A program made the translations under genes and the position numbers. From Pirellulales bacterium (GTDB lineage Bacteria > Planctomycetota > Planctomycetia > Pirellulales > DATAWG01), in contig DASZFO010000235.1 of NCBI GenBank assembly GCA_035939775.1, positions 1-52,107 of the forward strand: a stretch of DNA of 52,107 nucleotides. Direction: 5' to 3'. Shown piece by piece: positions 1 to 9,000 of this stretch (its first letter is position 1; each line of letters begins with the position of its first letter). The notes beneath the pieces were generated by a model. That model did not search any database, was not told where the DNA came from, and saw only the letters and a list, made by a program, of their open reading frames with translations.

Positions 1-533
1 AGTTGGCCCGCAGTGACATCCTGAACCTTCGGCAAAGTGGCGATGCGGCCCAAGTCTTGGTCGAATCGCCAGACGACCACGTCATGCGTCTTACGCATGT
101 CGTCGAGCATTCTGCCAGCGGTGAATTCGGTCACGACCTGACCAATCCGCGAATCGCCGGGAGACGATGAGGGCGCATCTGAATTGCCGAGCCCCATGCT
201 GATGCTCGTATCGGCCAAGACGAGCACTCGCGAGTTTTGGATTTCCTTCTGCTCCGACCATTTCTGCAAATCGAGATAGAAGAGCAACAATCCGGCAAAC
301 GCGGCCAAGCGCATGATCGCCAGAAACAAGCCGACGCCCGGCCGCAGCTCGACGCTGTCGCGGCGATACATATACGCCACAAACGCCACGACCGCCAGGC
401 AGGCCAGCACCACCAGCGGCGTTTGCCACCATTCGCTGAACGACTGCCACTGCGAGAATTGGTATTTCGTCGTCGTGGCGGCGCTCGCCGGCGAGGCGGC
501 ATCAGCAAACAAAAGTGATTCGATCCCGAACAT
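1..533 (-). CDS. VWA-domain membrane protein (partial, C-terminus off window)
   Basis: This is the last visible gene of the MoxR operon; 177 N-terminal residues are present and the frame is still open at base 1. It starts at ATG 531-533, whose A is also the last base of the upstream gene's TGA, so translation is probably coupled. Two hydrophobic segments (about residues 38-55 and 68-86) precede a von Willebrand factor A domain. The domain opens with VLVLADTSISMG, in which D108, S110 and S112 form the DxSxS metal-ion-dependent adhesion motif. Family knowledge: membrane VWA proteins next to MoxR and DUF58 act in protein complex assembly or stress response, substrates usually unknown. The specific role here is not inferable. 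Confidence 0.88.
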   Translation of the reverse strand, partial: MFGIESLLFADAASPASAATTTKYQFSQWQSFSEWWQTPLVVLACLAVVAFVAYMYRRDSVELRPGVGLFLAIMRLAAFAGLLLFYLDLQKWSEQKEIQNSRVLVLADTSISMGLGNSDAPSSSPGDSRIGQVVTEFTAGRMLDDMRKTHDVVVWRFDQDLGRIATLPKVQDVTAGQ

Positions 534-2752
534 CAACGGGCCAACTCCTTGGCGTTGGGATGATAACTGCACGAATAGGCCAGCAACTGCTCGCAAACCA
601 ACAGGCCGATCAGCGAATAGAGCACGAGCCGCCCGAGGTTCGCCCGATCGAATTCCCCGGAATCGAAAAAGGCGTCGGCCGCGTGATGGAAGCGGTATTT
701 CACTCCGCTCAGGCGGCTTTCCAACTGCGGGCCGTCGATTGTTTTCAGATCGCCCTCCTCGGGAGCGACGTTGTAAGCAAAGCGGCGCGATTCGTTGCGA
801 TTGTCGGGCGTGGTGAACTGCACTTCGTAAATGCCGCTCTGCGCCGCGTCGCCGGGCAGCGCGGCTTTGAAGCGATCACCGCTCGGCGCGCCCTCGACGG
901 GCAAGGTCCCGGCGGGCCCGCGCTGCGGCGTGATGAATTTCACCTGCGGCAGATACTTCGCGCGATCGAACTCGACTTCGAGCGGCCCCCCCACTTCCCG
1001 GCTCGGATTGGTCTGCTTCGCCGCCGAGAGGTAGGCTGCCAGTTGCAGCATCGCCCCGATGTGCCGCGGCGTCCGGGCCAGGTTGTTCCAGGTCGGCGCG
1101 GCGCTCGTCAAGAAAGCCATCACCCGGCCGTCGCCGAACTTCTGCTCGACCACCAACGGCGCGCCGTTGCGGAGCCGGGCCACGGTGCGGGCGGTCGAAC
1201 TCGTCGGCGGAACCCAATTCTTGTTGACCGCGAAGTAGCGCTCGACGATCACCTTATCGATGTCCACGTTCGGTTGACTGGCAAACAGGGAAAACACCGG
1301 ATGGTTTCCCTCGACCGTCAGATCACTGGCCGTTTCGGTCCGATCGATGAGCAATTCGGTCGGGCCAACCAGCGGGGCCGGAAAGATTCCTTTGCCGTCG
1401 CGATAGAGCCGCGTGTTGAAGAAATCGGAGCGCGAGCGGTCGCCCATGAAAAACGCCACGCCGCCCCCCGCTTTCGCATACGCCTCGACCGCGTCGATCT
1501 CCGGCTGATCGAGCCGATCGATATCGAGCAAGTAGATCACATGATACGCGTCGAGCGGCTTGTCGCGGAGGAATCTGGGGGATTCAATCCGCGGTGTGAT
1601 GCCGGTCGGAGCGACGTTGTTCGACGAGAAGGGAAGCGTGAGGAAATAGGCGTCCCCCTTGCCCGAGACCGCTTGTGTGTCGCCGTCGATCACCAGCACC
1701 GGGACGCTGTCGGGGAAATCGAGGACGGTATAACGATTGTTGTCGGGATCGACCGCGTCGGCCGGCAGCTTGGCGGAAATCGAATGCTCCCCGGCATTCG
1801 CGTAGCGGACCTCGAAATCGCCGCTCGCCGTCTGACCCGCGGGGATGGCGCTGATCGTGATCGCCGGCCGGGAACGGCCGTCCTCTTCGAGCTGGAGAGA
1901 AATGTCGCGGGCCGTCTGCTGGCCGTAATTGGTCACGGCCACTTCGATCTTGAGCGGCACGCCCGCCGCGCGGATTCCCATTCCCGGCTTGAGCGCGGAG
2001 ATGGCGAGGTTCGGCCGCTCGGCGTCCACGCAATCGATCATCTGGATCTTGGCCCCCAGCTCGTTGAGGGCCAGGAGGCTGCGGCGCAGCTCCGTGACGT
2101 TGGTCCAATCCTTCGCGCGGAAATCGGATACCAGATAGACAATCGTGGACGTCTTGCCGTCGCCTCCGCGGACCATCTGCTCGACGGCACTCAACCCTTC
2201 GGCCGGCCCGACGGCGAGTTCCGAGGGCCGCAACGCAGCCAGCTTGCCCGTTAGATCGTCCTTGAATTCTGGGGAGATTGGTTCGTGGTCGAGCGTGGGT
2301 TTCATTCCGCGGCCGGGGTGGCTGGCCTGCGAAAAGGGCAGCAGCGTGAACTCCTGCCGGCCTCCTTGGCGGCTCAATTGCCCGCCGATCCGGGCAATCA
2401 CGTCGGTCGCTTGCCTGAAGGCGGATGTGTCGGCCCAATGGTCCGACATCGAATAACTGTCGTCCAATAGCACGATATGATGCGTTTTGCCGCCCCCCAG
2501 CAGCGCCCCAAGCGTGTTGCGGGCCGTCGGCTGGGACAACATGAGCACGACCGCCGCCACCGCCGCCATCCGTAGCAGCAAGAGCAGCAACTGCTTGAGC
2601 ATGATCCAAGTGCGGTTGCGCTTCTGGCTCTGAAGCAGAAACTCCATCGGCGCCCAGCGAATCCGCTTGTGCCGAAGCACATTGATCAAATGGATCAAGA
2701 TCGGCAGCCCGACCAGCGGCAGGAACCAGAGAAGGGTGGGGAATTCAAACAT
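533..2752 (-). CDS. BatA/VWA-domain membrane protein
   Basis: The protein has 739 residues. The N-terminus (MFEFPTLLWFLPLVGLPILI) is the BatA-type anchor, with a second hydrophobic segment near residues 52-72 (MLKQLLLLLLRMAAVAAVVL). A VWA domain follows with the MIDAS signature LLDDSYSMS near residue 95. The central and C-terminal parts are probably extracytoplasmic beta-rich and glutamine-amidotransferase-like regions. A last hydrophobic segment (LGRLVLYSLIGLLVCEQLLA) ends the protein. It lies downstream of the DUF58 gene and overlaps the next VWA gene by one base (TGATG). The role is inferred from the family: part of a MoxR-dependent membrane VWA complex. The exact partner is unknown. Confidence 0.9.
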   Translation of the reverse strand: MFEFPTLLWFLPLVGLPILIHLINVLRHKRIRWAPMEFLLQSQKRNRTWIMLKQLLLLLLRMAAVAAVVLMLSQPTARNTLGALLGGGKTHHIVLLDDSYSMSDHWADTSAFRQATDVIARIGGQLSRQGGRQEFTLLPFSQASHPGRGMKPTLDHEPISPEFKDDLTGKLAALRPSELAVGPAEGLSAVEQMVRGGDGKTSTIVYLVSDFRAKDWTNVTELRRSLLALNELGAKIQMIDCVDAERPNLAISALKPGMGIRAAGVPLKIEVAVTNYGQQTARDISLQLEEDGRSRPAITISAIPAGQTASGDFEVRYANAGEHSISAKLPADAVDPDNNRYTVLDFPDSVPVLVIDGDTQAVSGKGDAYFLTLPFSSNNVAPTGITPRIESPRFLRDKPLDAYHVIYLLDIDRLDQPEIDAVEAYAKAGGGVAFFMGDRSRSDFFNTRLYRDGKGIFPAPLVGPTELLIDRTETASDLTVEGNHPVFSLFASQPNVDIDKVIVERYFAVNKNWVPPTSSTARTVARLRNGAPLVVEQKFGDGRVMAFLTSAAPTWNNLARTPRHIGAMLQLAAYLSAAKQTNPSREVGGPLEVEFDRAKYLPQVKFITPQRGPAGTLPVEGAPSGDRFKAALPGDAAQSGIYEVQFTTPDNRNESRRFAYNVAPEEGDLKTIDGPQLESRLSGVKYRFHHAADAFFDSGEFDRANLGRLVLYSLIGLLVCEQLLAYSCSYHPNAKELAR

Positions 2753-2753
2753 G

Positions 2754-2920
2754 GGACGGGGCGAGAGGCGAGGGGCGAGGGGTGAGGGGGCCGCGCCGCC
2801 CTTCGGGCAGGCGTGATATCGAAGATTGCTCGGGCTGTTGGAAAATCATGATAGCGCTTTCAGAATGCCTCTGAGAACGCTTGCGCGTTCCCTCGCCCCT
2901 CGTCCCTAGCCCCTGGCCCC
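2754..2920. repeat. Inverted G-rich/C-rich repeat pair between DUF58 and BatA/VWA genes
   Basis: Bases 2754-2790 hold degenerate GAGGGGCGAGGGG units, and bases 2890-2920 hold their reverse-complement counterpart (CCTCGCCCCTCGTCCC and following). Together they could form a large stem around about 100 bases. The left arm abuts the start codon of the BatA/VWA gene and the right arm covers the last codons and the TAG of the DUF58 gene. It looks like a REP-type intergenic element. A role in attenuating or stabilising the operon transcript is possible but not shown. Confidence 0.55.
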
Positions 2921-3808
2921 GATTCTTTGGCGGTTGCTGATGAAATGGGCGAGCACGGCGTCCAGGGGTTCGCTGGTGCGGATCAGGGCGTAGTCGCAGG
3001 TGTTCGTGGTGCAAGTGCGGCGAACTTCGTCGAGGAAGCCTTGCAGCGCTTCGAGGTAGCCGGCGCGCAGAGCGCGCGGGTTGCAGGTCAAGTGGTCCGG
3101 CATTTCGAGCCCCTCGAATCGCGTCGCGCCGCTGAACGGGAAATCCAGCTCGTCGTCGTCCATCACATGGAAAACGAGTACGTCGTGCCCACGCTGGCGG
3201 AGCAGCTTGATCCCTTTCACCAATCCCGCCCGATCCGCCAGCAAGTCTGAAATGACGATCATCATCCCGCGCCGCGGAAAGCTCTCCGCCACCTCGCGAA
3301 AGATCGCCAATAGATCGGTCTTTTCGCGCGGCTCGATCGCCGAGAGCGCCTGAATGATCGAATGCAGATGCGTGTGCTTGGTGCGCAGCGGCACGACCGT
3401 GCGGACCGAATCGGCGAACGCCACGCAACCGACCGCGTCCTGCTGCCGCAGGAGCAGATACGCCAGGCTGACGGCGATCGTTCCCGCATAGTCGAATTTA
3501 TTGAGCGGGCCGTTGCCGTAGGACATGCTGTTGGACACGTCAACCAACAACGTCGCCCGCATGTTCGTGTCTTCCTCGAACTGCTTGACGTAATACCGGT
3601 CCTGTTTGGCCCAGACTTTCCAGTCCACATGGCGCAAGTCGTCGCCAACCGTGTATTCGCGGTGCTGGCGAAATTCGACCGATTGCCCGAAATACGGGCT
3701 GCGGTGCATCCCCGACAGAAAGCCTTCCACGATGTGCCGCGCCCGCAGATCAAGCCGCGAGATTCGCTTGATCGCTTCAGGATGCAAAAATCTTTTGGAA
3801 GCGGGCAT
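2906..3808 (-). CDS. DUF58 domain protein
   Basis: The protein has 300 residues. The N-terminus has the DUF58 hallmark: [18 protein letters not shown], then [20 protein letters not shown] and [20 protein letters not shown]. The VWA-like half has [12 protein letters not shown], a DxSxS motif. DUF58 proteins are usually encoded beside MoxR ATPases and VWA membrane proteins, as here. The chosen ATG at 3808 gives a 32-base overlap with the MoxR gene end (3777-3808). The conserved domain begins within a few residues of this ATG, so a later start would clip the family N-terminus. Function beyond participation in the MoxR module is unknown. Confidence 0.92.
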   Translation of the reverse strand: MPASKRFLHPEAIKRISRLDLRARHIVEGFLSGMHRSPYFGQSVEFRQHREYTVGDDLRHVDWKVWAKQDRYYVKQFEEDTNMRATLLVDVSNSMSYGNGPLNKFDYAGTIAVSLAYLLLRQQDAVGCVAFADSVRTVVPLRTKHTHLHSIIQALSAIEPREKTDLLAIFREVAESFPRRGMMIVISDLLADRAGLVKGIKLLRQRGHDVLVFHVMDDDELDFPFSGATRFEGLEMPDHLTCNPRALRAGYLEALQGFLDEVRRTCTTNTCDYALIRTSEPLDAVLAHFISNRQRIGARG

Positions 3809-4841
3809 CGCTCGTCAGCTCGTTTTCCTTGGTCGGTGTGATCTGGATCAGGCGTTCGACGACGTCGTCGGGAGTGATCCCTTCGCTCTCCGCGGCGAAG
3901 TTGAGCACAAGCCGATGCCGCAGCACCGGCTTGGCCAGCGATTGGATATCTTCGGTCGAGACGTGAGTGCGCCCGTGCAAGAGCGCTCGGGCCTTGGCGC
4001 CGAGGATCATGAACTGCACGGCTCGCGGCCCCGCCCCCCAGCTCACCTGATCGCCGACGAAGTCCGGCACGCCCGCCTCGCCCACCCGCGTTTGCCGCAC
4101 GAGCGAGAGCGCGTAGCGAATGATGTGATCGGTCACGGGCACAGCCCGCACCGTGCGCTGCAGACCCAGAATCTCCTCGGCCGTCAGCACCGGACCGATT
4201 TGATCGGCCAGCGTGGTGGTGGTCCGCCGGGCGATCTCAAACTCCTCGCCGAAATTCGGATACTTTACGAACACCTTGAACATGAAGCGGTCTTGCTGCG
4301 CCTCGGGCAACGGATACGTCCCCTCTTGCTCGATCGGGTTCTGCGTGGCGAGCACGAAGAACGGATCGGAGAGCGGATGCCGCACTCGGCCCACGGTGAC
4401 TTGCCGTTCTTGCATCGCTTCGAGCAGGGCCGCTTGAGTCTTCGGAGGCGTGCGGTTGATTTCGTCCGCCAGGATTACGTGCGAGAAGAGCGGCCCTTCG
4501 AGGAACCGGAACTCGCGGCTCCCCGTCGATTTGTTCTCCTCGATGATCTCGGTGCCGGTGATGTCGGCCGGCATCAGGTCGGGAGTGAACTGGATGCGGC
4601 TAAACGAGAGATTGAGCGAGCGGGCTAGCGTGCTCACCATCAGCGTCTTCGCCAGCCCCGGCACGCCTTCCAGCAGGCAATGCCCCCGGCTGAAGAGCGA
4701 GATCAGCAATTCCTCGATGACCTGATTCTGGCCGACGATGACCTGCGAGAGTTGTTGCAGGATTTTCTCGCGGGCCTCGTTGAGCTTGCGAACGGCCGCG
4801 GAATCGTCGCCGACGGTCTCGGCTTGATAGACCTCAGACAT
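3777..4841 (-). CDS. MoxR-family AAA+ ATPase
   Basis: The protein has 354 residues. Walker A is GVPGLAKT (59-66), Walker B is [10 protein letters not shown] (121-130, D126/E127), and sensor 1 is the ATQNP stretch. The [12 protein letters not shown] region and a C-terminal lid domain are typical of MoxR. MoxR ATPases act as chaperone-like AAA+ proteins with DUF58 and VWA partners, all encoded next to it here. GAGGAA lies upstream of the ATG and serves as a plausible ribosome site. The 3' end overlaps the DUF58 gene by 32 bases. The substrate is not predictable from sequence. Confidence 0.95.
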   Translation of the reverse strand: MSEVYQAETVGDDSAAVRKLNEAREKILQQLSQVIVGQNQVIEELLISLFSRGHCLLEGVPGLAKTLMVSTLARSLNLSFSRIQFTPDLMPADITGTEIIEENKSTGSREFRFLEGPLFSHVILADEINRTPPKTQAALLEAMQERQVTVGRVRHPLSDPFFVLATQNPIEQEGTYPLPEAQQDRFMFKVFVKYPNFGEEFEIARRTTTTLADQIGPVLTAEEILGLQRTVRAVPVTDHIIRYALSLVRQTRVGEAGVPDFVGDQVSWGAGPRAVQFMILGAKARALLHGRTHVSTEDIQSLAKPVLRHRLVLNFAAESEGITPDDVVERLIQITPTKENELTSDARFQKIFAS

Positions 4842-4883
4842 AGTTGCAGTTCCTCGAATGCAGTGAAATACGGTGGGGCGATG

Positions 4884-5936
4884 TCAACGTTGATAAATGG
4901 GCAAGCTGTTGTTTTCCAATTGCAGAATCGTGAGATTCGTGGCGGTGGTGTAGACGGGGCCGACGTAGCCCTGGGTCCAATAGATGCCATTGCGGCCGTC
5001 GTCGGTGGCTTCGGAGACGATCCGGGGATAAATCTTGTCGCGATAGGACTCCCACTTCTTGCCTCCTTCGCGATACATCACCTGAGAATAGTAGTAATGG
5101 GCATAATGCCAGTGGCCAAAGCCCTGATTGGAGATATTGCTCAGGTTCTTGTCGGCGTAGGAGAGCATCTTGGGGACGATTTGGTCGTCGTAATCGCCGG
5201 CGTTGAAAAGGCAGGCGATCGCGGCGGCACTGATTGCCGGCCGGCCGCCGCCCCCCTTGGAACTATACTGTACGCCGCCATCGTCCATCGTGCATTTGCG
5301 GATGTACTTGATCGCCTTGTCGATGATTTCCTTGGGAACTGGAATGCCGGCGTTTCGACAGCCGCGCAGTCCTTGCACTTGCGTGATGGTGGTCGAGCCT
5401 TCATCGAAGCCGTTGCCGTCCTTGGCGCTCACGTAGCCCCAGCCCCCTTCGTCGGTTTGGGCGCGGCCGGAGAATTCAACCGCCTTGGTGAGCACCTTGA
5501 TCAATTCCCTGCGGCGGTCTTCATCCTCCTCTTCGCCGAGCACCTGCGAAAGAAACAGCATCGAGAAGCCGTGGCCATAGGTATAGCGGTCGTCGGTGTT
5601 CGGATCGCCGATGAGCCCGGTCGTGCGGCTTCGGCTGACGAGATAATCCACTGCCTTCTTGATATTCTTCTGATATTTTCCCTGGGTGGTCGTCGAGCCT
5701 TCCAGCAGCAGGGCCGTGGCCGAAAGCGCCGTCATCGAAGTCGGGTAGCGCCCTTCGCCGGCAGCCCAATGCCCGCGCGAGGATTGGCTGTTTGCCAGCC
5801 AATCGAGTCCCCGCGAAATGAACTTTTGCGTCTTCGCGTCGAGTCCCGCCGCACGTGCCACAGAACTTTCGGCAGCAACGACCAAAATGGCCAACGCGAA
5901 GCTCGTCCAAGCCATGCTTGATTTGCGACGTGTCAT
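4884..5936 (-). CDS. Exported squalene-cyclase/prenyltransferase-repeat protein
   Basis: The ATG at 5936 is chosen over one 36 bases upstream because AGGAG sits 10 bases before it and the N-terminus then becomes a normal signal peptide (WTSFALAILVVAAESSVARA). The mature part (about 320 residues) carries alpha-alpha-barrel repeats of the terpenoid-cyclase type: GLDWLANSQ..GHWAAG, TDEGGWGYVSAKDG, TMDDGGVQYSSKGG, QGFGHWHYAHYYYSQ. It lacks an obvious DxDD cyclase acid motif, so it is probably a non-enzymatic or differently acting toroid. It is followed after 42 bases by moxR, so it may be the operon's first gene. This family is common beside planctomycete MoxR/VWA genes. Its ligand is unknown. 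Confidence 0.85.
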   Translation of the reverse strand: MTRRKSSMAWTSFALAILVVAAESSVARAAGLDAKTQKFISRGLDWLANSQSSRGHWAAGEGRYPTSMTALSATALLLEGSTTTQGKYQKNIKKAVDYLVSRSRTTGLIGDPNTDDRYTYGHGFSMLFLSQVLGEEEDEDRRRELIKVLTKAVEFSGRAQTDEGGWGYVSAKDGNGFDEGSTTITQVQGLRGCRNAGIPVPKEIIDKAIKYIRKCTMDDGGVQYSSKGGGGRPAISAAAIACLFNAGDYDDQIVPKMLSYADKNLSNISNQGFGHWHYAHYYYSQVMYREGGKKWESYRDKIYPRIVSEATDDGRNGIYWTQGYVGPVYTTATNLTILQLENNSLPIYQR

Positions 5937-6059
5937 TGACGTTACCACTCCTTTTCTGGAACCGGCACACATTGGTCCTACGTCGTCAACGGCTCACAGT
6001 TCGATTCGTTCGCGCGGCGCTTCGCCGGATCGGTCGGCATTCGCGCTTTGACTCACGCG

Positions 6060-9000
6060 TCAATTCCCGTCATTACCGCCATCCTCGCGAGATCCGGGGA
6101 AAAGTGCGCGCAGCGCCGCGTCAGCCGGGTTTCTTCCCAACAGCGATTGCTTTGGCAATAAACCGGCCTGATAGGGAGGCTCGGGAGGAACCGGATCGTT
6201 GGTGAATCGCAGCGTCAGCGATTCTGTCGGCATGGCCAACGTAACCGTATTGCGCTCGCGACTTCCACTCAGCTCGCAGTTGAAGAAATTGGCTTGAGGT
6301 TGAGTCAATTCTTTCTGACAGAGGGATCGGCCGGTCCGGCGATCGAGACAAAGAATCGACGACCGGCCCTCGCCCGTGTCGGCCATCCCGCCCGATTGAT
6401 TCCACTTCATGAGCACGATCAGGGGCAGATCGACCCCTTGATTGAGCACCGCGTGGTAGCCCTCGACCGACGCCGGAACCGGCCAGGCCGGCTTGCCAGT
6501 TGCACGATCAAATGCATACACTAGCCCATTCGCGGGCGCCATGCCGCCGTCGACCGTCATCACCGTTTGAGGCATCGGCTGGTTTTGACGATCGGCGGGC
6601 TGCGTCGAAGGATGATTGGCGAAGAGCAGATATTGATCGGGACTTCGCTGAATCACGATGGTGTCGAGCTTTGCTTCCGGATCGAGTTGTTCATCGATCA
6701 TCTTCCGGCCATCGGCGAGCGCGATCATGAGGAACCGGCCTTTGGGCTCGAGGAAGGCCGCGGCTTCGTCGCCGACCAGCGCCGGTTTCACGCCCGCATC
6801 GAAGGCGCCAAGAACGAGTTCCTGTTCTTTCCACGGATCGCTCAGCACGAACGTCAGCTTGCCGTCGCCGGCCATTCGGCCCGAGAGGCAACGGCGGCCG
6901 CAATAGCTCCACCGCCGATTCGCGACGGGGATAGTGCGCGTGCCCAATTCCTCGCCATCCATCGTGCGAAGGATGGTCGCTTTGTCGGCGTCCTTGGCGC
7001 CGTCGGGCGGCGCGACCACGAGCACCTCGTCGTCGCCAAACACTTCGCTCCCCCGCTCGACGCCGCGGCGGCTCCAAAGGGTCTCCCCCGTAAGCGGATC
7101 GAAGGCCGTCAACTCGCGCGATCGCTGAACCAGCACGCAACGATGCACGAGCGGCCCCACGACCCCCAGCGACTGACCGTTGTTCACGGCCGCCGGAACG
7201 TGCCGGCTCGCCCCCCAGGGCAAGCGAATCTCCTGCGTCGGCACCGGCTGGCCGTTGAACATGTTGGGAGTGAGTTCGACCAGATCCTGTTGCCACAAGA
7301 CGCGGCTACTGCCCCCTTGCGTGCGCAGGCTATCGACTTGCCGCAAGGTATCGAGCGCGAGCACCTTGTTTCCGAGATTTACCACCAGCACGTGGCCTTG
7401 AGCCGCCGCGAAGTTCAATTCAGGAGAGATGGTTTGGACGACCCCCATTTGGCTTTGAACCGAGTCATTGATCGCCACACGGAACCGCTCATGGCCCAAG
7501 CCATCGTGGCCCAACACCAGTTGGTTCTGCTGATCGAAGGCGACCGCGACCGTCTCAAGATAGGCCGGCCGGGCGCCGCGCCAAGCGATCGGGAAAGGCC
7601 GCTGCATGTTTTGGGGCTGCCGCATCGCGTGGGGTTCCGTCGTGTCGCGGCGCACATTCCCCGTCGGCCATGGCGCGGCTTGCGCGAGTGCTCGTTTCGC
7701 CGGCGAGTCGGCCGGCAAGCTCTCCACGACTTGCTTGCCCGTCTTGCCGCTCATGCATACCAGGTCGGCGAATTCATGCTCGAGACGTCGATAGAAAAAG
7801 GCTGCTTCCTCGGGCTTGCCCGCCTCATCGAGAAATGCCGCCATCCGCGCGACCGCCGCGCGGCGCCGCACCGGATCGCCCGAGCACTGCAACTCGTCGA
7901 GCAACATCTCCCGTTCGATCAGCGTCTCCGGCCCCGTCAATTGCGCGAACAACTGCTCGCGGGCTTCGTCGGCGGCCGGATGCGTTCCGAAATAGGCGAG
8001 GAACCTTCGCAGGGATTTGGGTTCCTTGGCAGCCAGCGCCATCTTCAGGCGATCCGCGACGGCCGCGTCGAATTTGGTACTCTCGTCGCCGATCGCGGCG
8101 GCATAAAGTTGGTCGAGACGGGATCGGACCCAGCGGTCGCGGCGGACCGAAAGCGCGCTATTGACGATTTCCGGCTCCCCTTGATTCCAGGGCATGTCGA
8201 TCAGCTTCAAATAGGCGTCGAGCGCTCCAAGCCGGTCACCCGACTTGCCCAGTCCATCGGCCAGCGTCCGCAAAAAAACGATCCGCTCGCCATCGAGCAC
8301 GATTAGCTTTTCGAGTTCGCTGACGGTCGCTCGCGACGCGCCAAAATCCCGGTTCAAGTCCGCCAGCAGCGCTTCGACCAGCAGCTCGCGCGTGCTAGCG
8401 ATCGGCGATCGCTCGAAAGATTTCCGGAGATCGGCGATCGCCTCGGGAAGTTTGCCTTCGTCCAATTCGATATTGCCGCGGTCCGCAAGCGCGTCGGAGC
8501 TGTCGGGATTCCCGGCCAATCTCGCGGCGATTTTCTCCTTCAGCGGATCGAGCTGGTAGAACGCGTAGAGGTGATCGACTCCCTGGGCAATGACCGAGCC
8601 TTTATAGCAGATTAGATTGCCGGGGATGATTCCCCCGCGCGACTTGGCTCGGGTGGCGATCCTGCCGTCGGCCAGGTCGATACTCGCCACTTCGGCGCTC
8701 GAGAGGGGCAGAAAGTAATCGCCGCCGCTCAAGAATCCGCGTCCGCTCGGCATGCTTCCTTGCGGCAGCGACAAGGGGCTCGGCCAGGCGGGCTTCCCGT
8801 CGGCCAACTTGACGGCCTGGATTTGCTTTCGGCCCACCAGAATTGCTTTGCCGTCATGCACGCCGCCAACGTACACGTTTTCGCCCCGTTCCATTTTCCA
8901 AAGCAATTTGCCGTCAATCAGGCTGAGGCAGAAAAGCTGGTCCGACTCGACCGGCGTCAGCAGCACGCAACCGTCGGCGATGGTCGCGGTGGCGTCCGAC

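Noticed and set aside
2745-3428. Minus-strand open frame overlapping the DUF58 gene
   Set aside because: Its composition is Arg-rich shadow sequence and its end is a translated G-rich repeat.
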